Shown: positions 50,970 to 63,475 of the stretch, piece after piece | How the letters are laid out: each line of letters starts with the position of its first letter | Position numbering within the stretch: position 1 is the first letter of the stretch | Source of the DNA: Arion vulgaris | Lineage: Eukaryota > Mollusca > Gastropoda > Stylommatophora > Arionidae | DNA: 64,000 bases | Direction: 5' to 3' | Assembly (NCBI GenBank): GCA_020796225.1 | Contig: CM036762.1 | Coordinates: 56,321,740-56,385,739, forward strand | Translations under genes and position numbers: made by a program | The notes under the pieces: generated by a model | The model's input: only the letters and a program-made list of their open reading frames with translations | The model's database searches: none | What the model was told of the DNA's origin: nothing

Positions 50970-51950
50970 CATTTGTGGCCTTATCTACCATCTCTGGTAA
51001 CTCTGACTGGTTCCCAGTGGAAACAGGAGTGAAACAAGGCTGCGTCTTATCGCCAATGCTCTTTGGAATAGCAATTGACTGGGTCATGCGAAAATGCACC
51101 AATAACGCAAATATGGGCATCAAGTGGGTTGATAAAATTTTAGAAGACCTTGATTTTGCCGACGATATAGCCCTTTTGAGTTCATCACATCAAGATATTC
51201 AAATGAAAACAAACCTTCTCCAAAATATCTCAGGACAAATTGGTCTCCAAATAAACACCACAAAAACAAAAATTGTTGACCTTACCAGCAGTCCAGAAAA
51301 TATTCAACTAAAAACTACACTCTTGAAAAAGTCAAAAAGTTTTACATACCTAGGGAGTATGATGTCATCTACGGGGATACAGCGCCAGAAATTCCACACA
51401 GAATCGCATTGGCATCAAGTGCTTTTAACAAATTGTCAAATATATGGAAGTCCAATTCACTCAGCAAGCACTTAAAATTAAAGATCTTTAACTCTTGTGT
51501 GATTCCAGTATTAACTTATGGATGCGAGAGTTGGAAAGCAACAAAAGCTCTAGAAAGAAAATTAGATAATTTTGAGAATAAATGTCTTAGAAGAATACTG
51601 AACCTCAAATGGTCAGATTTCAGACCCAATACACAAATAAGACAAGAGACCAAGCAAGAAAATGTATCAAATTTTATAAGAAAGCGCCGCTGGAACTACA
51701 TCGGCCACACACTTAGAATGGATGAGAGAAGACTCCTTACCAATCCCTCATATGGACACCAGAGGAAAAAGAAAACGAGGAAGACCAAGAGAGACTCTGC
51801 GTAGAACCATCACCAGAGAAGGCTCAACGATGGGCCTAGTAAACATTAAAGACTTAAAACAAATAGCAACGAACCGCGAGACATGGAGAGCTATGACCTC
51901 TGCCCTATGCGCCGCCCACAGGCCCAAGAGGAAAGACTAACTAACTAACT
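50970..51950 (+). pseudogene. LINE-G reverse transcriptase and C-terminus
   Basis: The most complete LINE in the window. Frame 1 (50975-51400) encodes VETGVKQGCVLSPMLFGIAI, VDKILEDLDFADDIALLSS, GLQINTTKTKIVDL and FTYLGSMMSSTGI: RT palm with an intact FADD catalytic box, the QGC-x-LSP motif and the YLGS primer grip. After a frameshift near 51390 it continues LASSAFNKLSNIWKSNS, TYGCESWKATKALE, CLRRILNLKWSDF and RRWNYIGHTLRMDERR; a second frameshift near 51735 precedes GRPRETLRRTIT and the end. The 3' tail is (actaa)n-like. Endonuclease and N-terminal RT are missing. Confidence 0.93.
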
Positions 51951-52311
51951 ACCATCTCAGTTCCTCTATTCTGCGCAGATACCTGTTAATGCACGCTAAT
52001 TCTGGTATTTGTTAATTTATTTGTCTAAATTGTTCTTCTTTTACAGTATTCAGATATTTTGGTATTCTAGATGCCCAGATTTGTTTGCAACACGAAGTAG
52101 ATCTTCCATTCCAGGTCGAGACAGTGGTTTCAGAGTTCCTTCCTCAACCGTGCACCGTAATGTCAGATCTGTAATCATTATAATATGGGTTTTCTACATT
52201 AAATCCTCTTGTTTCCGGATGATTTTTTAAAATGATATGATAAAAATCATCCTTTAATGTTGACACAATCGCAAAAAATCATCCTTTAATGTTGACACAA
52301 TCGCAAAAAGA
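51951..52311. other. Unique; a 30-bp direct duplication
   Basis: catcctttaatgttgacaca plus atcgcaaaaa occurs twice (52247 and 52278). Nothing else recognised. Confidence 0.45.
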
Positions 52312-52574
52312 AAGTAAAACGAAAAAGGAACTCTTTTTCATACTTCGAGGTATAGAGGAGAATATTGTGTTAAGCCCGTATTTTTTACCGTTGGCACACA
52401 ATGGGTAATGTGGGTCGCTTTGTTTTCCAGTGCTTTTCCTGGTACCTAATTGAGGATGGGTCAGCCTGAGCGACGTTAAGATACGAAAAATATTTCACGC
52501 CCACTGTGGACTTGAACTCGGACCACTCGCATAAGAAGTGAGTTCACTAACAACTACACTACTGCGACTCTTAG
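52312..52574 (-). mobile_element. SINE-F copy
   Basis: aaagtaaaacgaaaaagg start, catacttcgaggtatag hairpin remnant, ggcacacaatgggtaatg, and the head ggacttgaactcggacc with actaacaactacactactg. More diverged than 16358. Confidence 0.85.
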
Positions 52575-52866
52575 GATCGCAATAATCAACCAATATATTT
52601 AGTTTTCCTTGGTTATGTAACAACCAGCCAATAATTATCAATATAAATGCATGATATTATCATAATACGAACCAGTCAGGTAGTTTCTTCCTTTTCTTCA
52701 GCGATATCTGGCCACGCGCTTAATTTACTGTGGACCTTCTGGGTGAGGTAGCTTAACAACGTAATTTATAAATTGCAACAATATCAATAGACTACATCAA
52801 CGTGTCCACAAACATGACATTGTCAAGCAAACATTTATTTTATACATATATTTCTTTTATACATAA
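52575..52866. other. No recognised feature
   Basis: Unique AT-rich sequence. Confidence 0.35.
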
Positions 52867-52867
52867 T

Positions 52868-53108
52868 TGTCCAGTCTAAGTGGTTTAGCCATGCCTTGCG
52901 TTCAGAAGATCGGGGTTTGAATCAGGACAACGTTGTTCTGATCACTAGTGCAATTGTTATCCAGAGATCCCTAGGATCGTTGCCATAGCTATGAAGTTTG
53001 TGCTTTGTGCGATAATCTAGGCAGGTGGTGTGCCATTTCTACGGAGAGGGGCCGAGCCATATTGAGTAAAACCCGGGGCAATGGAGTCAATCCTTCGGCT
53101 TTAGTCAC
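52868..53108 (+). mobile_element. SINE-A copy
   Basis: Head agtctaagtggtttagcc and ggggtttgaatcag (weakened B box), body with atcctaggatcgttgcc-like text, and end caatggagtcaatccttcgg. Plus-strand orientation, unlike the other copies. Confidence 0.85.
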
Positions 53109-54069
53109 TTTTAAACAAACCTAATTCGTCTTTTGATAATTTCGCTGTTTTAGTTTATGGTATTACTGCTATTTTCCCTAATTTATGCATGAAATTAGCA
53201 TGCAATATTCTGCTTTAAAACTGTAAAATTAAACAATACCAAGCTCTTCACGGGACCTAAATAATTTACAGCGCTGTTTAAGAGTCTTAATTTGTATGTT
53301 CATGTTTAAAAGCACACGGTTGAATAAAACCCAGTAGAAATATCAACCAGCACAGAACGGAGTTGTTAGTCCAGTGGTTCTACACCGGAGGCTGAGACAG
53401 TATCAGGAAGACATGAAACGTTATACAAAATGTAGTAGATTTTGTGTTTCAATTAGTTTTGATACAAACTTGCTTTCCCAGTTTAAATACATTTCACATT
53501 AAAACTATAACTTGAATATTCTTGTGAAAAATTAACAAAACATCATTGATGTTTTCTATTGATATTTTCTGAAGTTTCTTAACTCCTTCACGCTTTAGCC
53601 GCACACTGCGCTATGGCGGAAGTCCGTTGCACGCTTTAAGCCGCACACTGCGCCATAGAGTTACTTCCTTATAAGAAGTCTTTCTAGTTTTACTTCTACT
53701 ATTTTACTTATACTACTTTTAACCTTGTTATTCTATTGGGTTGTTCAGTTTTCTTCAATTTAGTATATAATAAGATATATATGTTTATTTATTGACAAGT
53801 AGTTGATCGTAATTTTTTGGAAATTTTTTTTACTTCCTTGAATTAACTGCTTAAAAATTGAGGAAATAAATGGCGTGGAAAGAGTTAAGAAACTTTATTT
53901 TTAATGTTTACATTTCTCACGAGAAATTTATTATTGTTTATTGTTATCATGTTTATGGAATGAGATACATTTTTCTTATCGTTTGTTCTTTGGAAATTAT
54001 AGTTAATTCGGCGGAGGAAAAGGGGAGAGGACGTGTGAGTCTTGCCTTATCTTAAAGGGCGGCACCAGC
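53109..54069. other. No recognised gene; 40-bp duplication at 53595-53660
   Basis: cacgcttta(a)gccgcacactgcgc is duplicated at 53590 and 53632. The remainder is AT-rich and unrecognised. Confidence 0.42.
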
Positions 54070-57000
54070 TGAAAAGGGCTGAGAACAGCTGTTATAAACA
54101 CAATGAAAGACATACTTAGGAGAAGATTGCAGCAATTATAAACACAATGAAAGAAATACTTAGTGAAGATTGAGCAATTATAAACACAATGAAAGACATA
54201 CTTAGGAGAAGATTGCAGCAATTATAAACACAATGAAAGACATACTTAGGAGAAGATTGCAGCAATTATAAACACAATGAAAGACATACTTAGGAGAAGA
54301 TTGCAGCAATTATAAACACAATGAAAGACATACTTAGGAGAAGATTGCAGCAATTATAAACACAATGAAAGACATACTTAGGAGAAGATTGCAGCAATTA
54401 TAAACACAATGAAAGACATACTTAGGAGAAGATTGCAGCAATTATAAACACAATGAAAGACATACTTAGGAGAAGATTGCAGCAATTATAAACACAATGA
54501 AAGACATACTTAGGAGAAGATTGCAGCAATTATAAACACAATGAAAGACATACTTATGAGAAGATTGCAGCAATTATAAACACAATGAAAGACATACTTA
54601 GGAGAAGATTGCAGCAATTATAAACACAATGAAAGACATACTTAGGAGAAGATTGCAGCAATTATAAACACAATGAAAGACATACTTAGGAGAAGATTGC
54701 AGCAATTATAAACACAATGAAAGACATACTTAGGAGAAGATTGCAGCAATTATAAACACAATGAAAGACATACTTAGGAGAAGATTGCAGCAATTATAAA
54801 CACAATGAAAGACATACTTAGGAGAAGATTGCAGCAATTATAAACACAATGAAAGACATACTTAGGAGAAGATTGCAGCAATTATAAACACAATGAAAGA
54901 CATACTTAGGAGAAGATTGCAGTAATTATAAACACAATGAAAGACATACTTAGGAGAAGATTGCAGCAATTATAAACACAATGAAAGACATACTTAGGAG
55001 AAGATTGCAGCAATTATAAACACAATGAAAGACATACTTAGGAGAAGATTGCAGCAATTATAAACACAATGAAAGACATACTTAGGAGAAGATTGCAGCA
55101 ATTATAAACACAATGAAAGACATACTTAGGAGAAGATTGCAGCAATTATAAACACAATGAAAGACATACTTAGGAGAAGATTGCAGCAATTATAAACACA
55201 ATGAAAGACATACTTAGGAGAAGATTGCAGCAATTATAAACACAATGAAAGACATACTTAGGAGAAGATTGCAGCAATTATAAACACAATGAAAGACATA
55301 CTTAGGAGAAGATTGCAGCAATTATAAACACAATGAAAGACATACTTAGGAGAAGATTGCAGCAATTATAAACACAATGAAAGACATACTTAGGAGAAGA
55401 TTGCAGCAATTATAAACACAATGAAAGACATACTTAGGAGAAGATTGCAGCAATTATAAACACAATGAAAGACATACTTAGGAGAAGATTGCAGCAATTA
55501 TAAACACAATGAAAGACATACTTAGGAGAAGATTGCAGTAATTATAAACACAATGAAAGACATACTTAGGAGAAGATTGCAGTAATTATAAACACAATGA
55601 AAGACATACTTAGGAGAAGATTGCAGCAATTATAAACACAATGAAAGACATACTTAGGAGAAGATTGCAGTAATTATAAACACAATGAAAGACATACTTA
55701 GGAGAAGATTGCAGCAATTATAAACACAATGAAAGACACACTTAGGAGAAGATTGCAGCAATTATAAACACAATGAAAGAAATACTTAGGAGAAGATTGC
55801 AGCAATTATAAACACAATGAAAGACATACTTAGGAGAAGATTGCAGCAATTATAAACACAATGAAAGAAATACTTAGGAGAAGATTGCAGCAATTATAAA
55901 CACAATGAAAGACATACTTAGGAGAAGATTGCAGCAATTATAAACACAATGAAAGACATACTTAGGAGAAGATTGCAGTAATTATAAACACAATGAAAGA
56001 CATACTTAGGAGAAGATTGGAGCAATTATAAACACAATGAAAGACATACTTAGGAGAAGATTGCAGTAATTATAAACACAATGAAAGACATACTTAGGAG
56101 AAGATTGCAGCAATTATAAACACAATGAAAGACATACTTAGGAGAAGATTGCAGCAATTATAAACACAATGAAAGAAATACTTAGGAGAAGATTGCAGCA
56201 ATTATAAACACAATGAAAGACATACTTAGGAGAAGATTGCAGCAATTATAAACACAATGAAAGAAATACTTAGGTGAAGATTGCAGCAATTATAAACACA
56301 ATGAAAGACATACTTATGAGAAGATTGCAGCAATTATAAACACAATGAAAGACATACTTGAGAGAAGATTGCAGCAATTATAAACACAATGAAAGACATA
56401 CTTATGAGAAGATTGCAGCAATTATAAACACAATGAAAGACATACTTAGGAGAAGATTGCAGCAATTATAAACACAATGAAAGACATACTTAGGAGAAGA
56501 TTGCAGCAATTATAAACACAATGAAAGACATACTTAGAGAAGATTCAGCAATTATAAACACAATGAAAGAAATACTTAGGAGAAGATTGCAGCAATTATA
56601 AACACAATGAAAGACATACTTAGGAGAAGATTGCAGCAATTATAAACACAATGAAAGACATACTTAGGAGAAGATTGCAGCAATTATAAACACAATGAAA
56701 GACATACTTAGGAGAAGATTGCAGCAATTATAAACACAATGAAAGACATACTTAGGAGAAGATTGCAGTAATTATAAACACAATGAAAGACATACTTAGG
56801 AGAAGATTGCAGTAATTATAAACACAATGAAAGACATACTTAGGAGAAGATTGCAGCAATTATAAACACAATGAAAGACATACTTAGGAGAAGATTGCAG
56901 TAATTATAAACACAATGAAAGACATACTTAGGAGAAGATTGCAGCAATTATAAACACAATGAAAGACATACTTAGGAGAAGATTGCAGCAATTATAAACA

Positions 57001-59332
57001 CAATGAAAGAAATACTTAGGAGAAGATTGCAGCAATTATAAACACAATGAAAGACATACTTAGGAGAAGATTGCAGCAATTATAAACACAATGAAAGAAA
57101 TACTTAGGAGAAGATTGCAGCAATTATAAACACAATGAAAGACATACTTAGGAGAAGATTGCAGCAATTATAAACACAATGAAAGACATACTTAGGAGAA
57201 GATTGCAGTAATTATAAACACAATGAAAGACATACTTAGGAGAAGATTGCAGTAATTATAAACACAATGAAAGACATACTTAGGAGAAGATTGCAGTAAT
57301 TATAAACACAATGAAAGAAATATTAGGAGAAGATTGCAGCAATTATAAACACAATGAAAGACATACTTAGGAGAAGATTGCAGCAATTATAAACACAATG
57401 AAAGAAATACTTAGGAGAAGATTGCAGCAATTATAAACACAATGAAAGACATACTTAGGAGAAGATTGCAGCAATTATAAACACAATGAAAGACATACTT
57501 ATGAGAAGATTGCAGCAATTATAAACACAATGAAAGACATAATTAGGAGAAGATTGCAGCAATTATAAACACAATGAAAGACATACTTATGAGAAGATTG
57601 CAGCAATTATAAACACAATGAAAGACATACTTAGGAGAAGATTGCAGCAATTATAAACACAATGAAAGAAATACTTAGGAGAAGATTGCAGCAATTATAA
57701 ACACAATGAAAGAAATACTTAGGAGAAGATTGCAGCAATTATAAACACAATGAAAGACATACTTAGGAGAAGATTGCAGCAATTATAAACACAATGAAAG
57801 AAATACTTAGGAGAAGATTGCAGCAATTATAAACACAATGAAAGACATACTTATGAGAAGATTGCAGCAATTATAAACACAATGAAAGACATACTTAGGA
57901 GAAGATTGCAGCAATTATAAACACAATGAAAGAAATACTTAGGAGAAGATTGCAGCAATTATAAACACAATGAAAGAAATACTTAGGAGAAGATTGCAGT
58001 AATTATAAACACAATGAAAGACATACTTAGGAGAAGATTGCAGCAATTATAAACACAATGAAAGACATACTTAGGAGAAGATTGCAGCAATTATAAACAC
58101 AATGAAAGACATACTTAGGAGAAGATTGCAGCAATTATAAACACAATGAAAGACATACTTATGAGAAGATTGCAGCAATTATAAACACAATGAAAGACAT
58201 ACTTAGGAGAAGATTGCAGCAATTATAAACACAATGAAAGACATACTTAGGAGAAGATTGCAGCAATTATAAACACAATGAAAGAAATACTTAGGAGAAG
58301 ATTGCAGCAATTATAAACACAATGAAAGAAATACTTAGGAGAAGATTGCAGCAATTATAAACACAATGAAAGACATACTTAGGAGAAGATTGCAGCAATT
58401 ATAAACACAATGAAAGAAATACTTAGGAGAAGATTGCAGCAATTATAAACACAATGAAAGACATACTTAGGAGAAGATTGCAGCAATTATAAACACAATG
58501 AAAGACATACTTAGGAGAAGATTGCAGCAATTATAAACACAATGAAAGACATACTTAGGAGAAGATTGCAGCAATTATAAACACAATGAAAGAAATACTT
58601 AGGTGAAGATTGCAGCAATTATAAACACAATGAAAGAAATACTTAGGAGAAGATTGCAGCAATTATAAACACAATGAAAGAAATACTTAGGAGAAGATTG
58701 CAGCAATTATAAACACAATGAAAGAAATACTTAGGAGAAGATTGCAGCAATTATAAACACAATGAAAGACATACTTAGGAGAAGATTGCAGCAATTATAA
58801 ACACAATGAAAGACATACTTAGGAGAAGATTGCAGCAATTATAAACACAATGAAAAACATACTTAGGAGAAGATTGCAGCAATTATAAACACAATGAAAG
58901 ACATACTTAGGAGAAGATTGCAGCAATTATAAACACAATGAAAAACATACTTAGGAGAAGATTGCAGCAATTATAAACGCAATGAAAGACATACTTAGGA
59001 GAAGATTGCAGCAATTATAAACACAATGAAAGACATACTTAGGAGAAGATTGCAGCAATTATAAACACAATGAAAGACATACTTAGGAGAAGATTGCAGC
59101 AATTATAAACACAATGAAAGACATACTTATGAGAAGATTGCAGCAATTATAAACACAATGAAAGACATACTTAGGAGAAGATTGCAGCAATTATAAACAC
59201 AATGAAAGACATACTTAGGAGAAGATTGCAGCAATTATAAACACAATGAAAGACATACTTAGGAGAAGATTGCAGCAATTATAAACACAATGAAAGACAT
59301 ACTTAGGAGAAGATTGCAGCAATTATAAACAT
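54070..59332. repeat. 5.3-kb minisatellite, 44-bp unit, ~119 copies
   Basis: Unit aattataaacacaatgaaag plus acatacttaggagaagattg and cagc. Units are nearly identical; recurring variants are aaata for acata, cagtaat for cagcaat and atgag for aggag. The same 11-unit variant order appears at 55535-56020 and 56765-57250 (offset 1230 bp), so a large block was duplicated. Degenerate units occur only at the left edge and near 56530. The right edge ends aattataaacatgtccg. Confidence 0.98.
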
Positions 59333-59464
59333 GTCCGATGTACGATGAAGATGCTCTTCAAATGAACATAATAACCATTACATCCTAAAGTAAAACAAAG
59401 AACTTTTGTTCGCTGCTGATCGAGAAGTATATCGGTACGCCAAAATTTGATATCCCATAGCTAC
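59333..59464. other. No recognised feature
   Basis: Short unique stretch. Confidence 0.35.
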
Positions 59465-59665
59465 AACAGTAATTGAGAAAACGAGCTGCGCGAAAAGGCA
59501 GAACACACAACACGCACATGTCTAACTTTGATCGTGAATGCCCAACCTGTGGTAAGGGATTGTGTTCGAGGTTTGGACTCTACAGTCACCTCTGCACACA
59601 CCAGAGAGGTGCAGCAGCACGTCTGAGGCTGTTGTCATCATCGCTTACGATGAACGACTATTAAT
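59465..59665 (+). pseudogene. LINE-Z zinc-knuckle end
   Basis: Reads RKRAARKGRTHNTHMSNFD, then CPTCGKGLCSRFGLYSHLC, THQRGAAARLRLLSSS and a stop. It is the second plus-strand copy of the C-terminus at 9160-9350, here with the first CxxC intact. Only ~63 codons remain. The known family is a LINE ORF2 C-terminal finger, not a host transcription factor. Confidence 0.86.
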
Positions 59666-60245
59666 TAATTACAACAGTAATACACAACATGTAAGACGGA
59701 TTAGCATTTGTCTATCGACTTGAACACAAGAGGGTTATGGATTCAATCACACACTCAACGTTCTACATGTGAGGAAAGAAATTGACCGCCAATCTCCACA
59801 CACTAGTTCCTGTAATGCGAAGTGACTTTATACCGTAAGGTCTGAAAAGTGTACGTGAAATGTTATTTATTTATAACACACAGCAAACACAGCGCAATTT
59901 AAACTTGATCTTCCTCCCAGAAAATTAATAAATAAAACACATTATTTAATTAACACTACTAATTTCCATCGTTTGTATGTAGGTCACATTAATAAAAAAT
60001 ATCAACTTTGACGTATACGCATGGTGGGAAAAAAACAGTGAACATATTTTCAAGCATAGTTCATGATACCGTGTGATTCATACGTTGAGTGAAATGTTGT
60101 CGTTTTTCGAAGTGGTTACAAAAATAGCAACTAAATAACAACGGATCAATTAAAAAATTTAATAATTTGAATAATTTTTTAAAAGTAATTATAATTAAAA
60201 GTATTAATACCTTTTATTTGTTCCGGCATCATAACGGCTTTTCAG
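59666..60245. other. No recognised gene
   Basis: Unique AT-rich sequence. Confidence 0.38.
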
Positions 60246-60500
60246 TCTTCTTCTTCTTCGTACTATCCACATCGACCCTTTGTTAACCACTCTGTGTGAT
60301 TTGTATGTGATCTGAGCCTAAAAGCGATTGTGCCAGTTATGCGCCAACAAGTAAACCAGCACATCCGATTTCTTCGATGCTTTTTATTTACTAGGTAGCT
60401 TCCTAGGTTATACATCAGCCGCCTCTTACGACATGCCGTGTAGGTTGCAGTGGTACTATTCTTTACTTCCTTGCGGGCCCGGTACCACACGGGGCGTCAC
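60246..60500 (-). mobile_element. REP-1 copy
   Basis: cttcttcttcttcgtac tail at left, gagcctaaaagcgattg, tttttatttactaggtagc, cgcctcttacgacatgcc, and ttgcgggcccggtaccacac start at right. One of the better copies. Confidence 0.9.
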
Positions 60501-61189
60501 ATAGTCAAATACTTGAGGTTAATAAATGAATTTTCTGATAAAAAAAACCAAAGAATTAAAAATGTGTATGAGCATTCAAACGCATTGTGAGTTTCTAGAA
60601 AGCGAACTGTCTTTGTTATAATGCTTTACAAAGAAAACTGTCTTGAAAATGAACAAAAATGGAAGTTAAAATGGTACCTAGTGTCAAGAAATTTGTAATT
60701 CAAATTGTTGTTGGTTACTCTGATTTGTAACAAGACACGCCTCACGAACCTCCCGTCACAGTCTATTGTTGGTTATATTAAAGCGTTTTGAAGATTTCAC
60801 AATAGTCCCCGTACAGGAATGAACTGTTGTGTAAGGTTGACAAGCCCTTAGTTCTAAGAAGTGCAACTTTAAATGCCTGGATCTTAATCTTTTCAAAGTC
60901 TTGAGTGCATTATTTCATACACGCCCCTGTTTGTGTGAAGTTCTGGGTTGATTACCTTAGGACACAGATGTAGTGTAAAGATAATTCATAGAGGCAAAAT
61001 CAACAATAGAAGAAGCAGATGTTATATGAACACACCCATTCTATAGGGATACTGAAACATCAGGGTTTGGTGGGCAGACATGATCAACCGACTGTATTAA
61101 GTCTTAAACTTCTTCTTTCTAATTATCTCAGCTCCCAATGAAGCATAAGGCATCAATACATTTTCTCCAACACAAGATCTGTTTGAGAT
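60501..61189. other. No recognised gene
   Basis: Unique sequence; no motif or repeat recognised. Confidence 0.38.
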
Positions 61190-61365
61190 AACTTAGCTAT
61201 TCAGTCTTTCCTGCCTCTTCATTTCTGTATAGTTGTCTCTATGTCTCTAGGTCGCCCCACACTCTATTCTGTCTGGATTACATTTCAGAACACATGTAGT
61301 GTAGGTTTCTAATTCTGAACCAACCATACTTCTTTTTATTTCTCTTTGATAATGTTGATATCAAA
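61190..61365 (-). pseudogene. LINE-E 3' fragment
   Basis: Matches 17045-17230 in the same orientation: cagtctttcctgcctcttc, gtctctaggtcgcccca, tctggattacatttcagaa, accaaccatacttc. Too degraded for a frame. A 32-bp array starts at its broken end. Confidence 0.72.
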
Positions 61366-61832
61366 TTGTTAAATAATTAGTTTAATCATACATCAAATAA
61401 TTGAATAATTAGTTTACTCATGCATCAAATAATTGAATAATTAGTTTACTCATGCATCAAATAATTGAATAATTAGTTTAATCATACATCAAATAATTGA
61501 ATAATTAGTTTAATCATACATCAAATAATTGAATAATTAGTTAAATCATACATTAGTTTAATCATACATCAAATAATTGAATAATTAGTTTAATCATACA
61601 TCAAATAGTTGGAGAATTAGTTTAATCATACATCAAATAATTGAATAATTAGTTTAATCATACATCAAATAATTGAATAATTAGTTTAATCATACATCAA
61701 ATAGTTGGAGAATTAGTTTAATCATACATCAAATAGTTGAATAATTAGTTTAATCATACATCAAATAATTGGATAATTAGTTTAATCTACATCAAATATT
61801 GATAGTTTAATCAACATCAATAATTGGATAAT
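61366..61832. repeat. Minisatellite, 32-bp unit, ~14 copies
   Basis: Unit atcaaataattgaataatta plus gtttaatcatac; variants agttggag. One unit is truncated at 61545, and the right end decays. Confidence 0.95.
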
Positions 61833-61978
61833 CAGAAATATCTGACATGTAATAAATGAAAAGACAAAAAATAAAATAATTGAGATACCTTGTCAAATGA
61901 TACAGTATCAGCTGACAACTTTGTACATACATCAGTTAAAGATCTGATAACGCCGGTAAACGTAAGACATATAGATAT
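61833..61978. other. No recognised feature
   Basis: Unique AT-rich sequence. Confidence 0.35.
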
Positions 61979-62228
61979 TCTTCTTTTTCTTCGTTTTTGA
62001 GCACTTCATATCGACCTCTTGTTAACCACTCTTTGTGATTTGTATGTGATCTGAGCCGAAGAGCGAGTGTACATTGTGCCAGTTATACGCCAACAAGTAG
62101 GCCAGCATATCCAATTTCTGCGACGCGTTTTATTTTCTAAGGTGGCTCGTACCTCAGTCGCCTCTTACCACATGCCTTGTATGTCGCAGGGTTACTATTC
62201 TTTGCTCCCCTTGTGAGCACCGGCAACT
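61979..62228 (-). mobile_element. REP-1 copy
   Basis: cttctttttcttcgttt tail, gatctgagccgaagagcg, caacaagtaggccagca, tcagtcgcctcttaccacat, ctccccttgtgagcaccgg. Same orientation as 60246. Confidence 0.88.
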
Positions 62229-62404
62229 TAAGAACGGGATAGATAGAAAACATCAGAGAATAACATAACAACGAGGACTTACGGCTAGATCTGTAGAACA
62301 CGTGATCTACCATCGGAGCTTAATCTTATCAGGTTGTTCACTGAATAATTAGCTAGATAAGAAGATCTGATTGACTGATTGATTGATTGATTGATTAATT
62401 GATT
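62229..62404. other. (GATT)n run
   Basis: Tetranucleotide tgatt repeats at 62365-62403. Otherwise unrecognised. Confidence 0.6.
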
Positions 62405-62715
62405 GCGTAATAGAAACATCATCATTGAACTTCGATGAATATCGATAAGTGTTTTCTGTCTTATACAGGAAGATCTCATCGGTAGGGCACAAACTCTGTA
62501 GCACCGATTTGGACTTCCGATATAATTTTAAGAATAAGTGAATATTCGTCGGAGTTTGGTGTATCTTTCTTCAGGCAGCGGATTTCCAGTCTACTCTTGT
62601 CAGATTTCAACTGTCGAGTGTTCTTTTACGTGGTCAACATGGACACGGTATCTACGTTTTTTTTGTCCGTTCTTACTAGAAGAAGATCTCGAACTCATCT
62701 ACATTGAGCAGTACA
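62405..62715 (-). mobile_element. SINE-B partial copy
   Basis: catcattgaacttcgatg, acaggaagatctcatcgg, ctgtagcaccga, tccagtctactctt, ttacgtggtcaaca. The tRNA head is lost or unrecognisable at right. Confidence 0.75.
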
Positions 62716-62824
62716 TCAACACAACAGAGAACCACCCCACTCAACTTTCTACGCTCTCCAAATCTATTGCTGATAATCTATTGGAAATAACGTAAAAGAT
62801 AGTCTATTGTCTATTGTCTATTCC

Positions 62825-63262
62825 CAGGTGGAAGATGTAGTTGGCTGTCCACTCTGCCGTTAAGCGTAGGGATGGGAGCTTTAATTTGCGTTCTAGGGCT
62901 AGATGAGTCGCCCTTGTTTTGTTATATCCGTGTTTATGTAGTGTGGTCTTGATATTGTCTATCCATCTTTTCTTTGTCTTCCCTTAGCTCTAGTATCTGA
63001 TCTCTTTTTATTGTATGCTGTTATTGGTGGTTGGTTGTATTTCATTCTCATTAACTGTCCAAACCACTGCATTTGTTGTCTTTCGATGTATTCGGTGCAT
63101 GAAATTATGCCAAATCTGCTTCTGATGTCCACATTTCGTAGTCGTATCTTTCCTGGTCACCACACCACCACTGCCTTCCTCGAGCATTTCATTTCACACG
63201 TGGTGAGCTTTCGGTGGTGTGTTGCTGTAAGAGACCAAGTTTGGCGCTGGTAACAAAGTGTT
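62825..63262 (-). pseudogene. LINE-B-related C-terminal fragment (LINE-J)
   Basis: The minus strand encodes HHRKLTTCEMKCSRKAV, GKIRLRNVDIRSRFGI, YIERQQMQWFGQLMRMKYN, with a broken kGRQRKDG block. It parallels LINE-B EMRCLRKVTNN and IDKQRIKWFGHLIRM but is more distant. At least one frame break. Confidence 0.8.
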
Positions 63263-63387
63263 GGTAGGAAAATGTTTTTTATGTAAAAGATAGTTCTATC
63301 CTTTAATATTGTGTTTAATTTGTCAAGACTAATTTACTTTATGCTTTGATCGTTCTCGCTAAATTATTAAAACTATCTCCTTCTTTG

Positions 63388-63475
63388 TCGTCTTTCCTGT
63401 AATCCCGTTTTGTATCAAAGTTTCAGGATAAGAAGAGATTTCTAGAACTTGCTTTTGTGTTTGCTTCCAGGACCG
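63388..63475. repeat. REP-2 partial copy
   Basis: ctgtaatcccgttttg, ttcaggataagaagagattt, ctagaacttgcttttgtgt, matching 15300-15355 and 40440-40490. Confidence 0.55.

Noticed and set aside
54070..59332. CRISPR array
   Set aside because: Units are contiguous 44-bp repeats with no unique spacers, in an animal genomic context with no cas genes. The same holds for every other array here.
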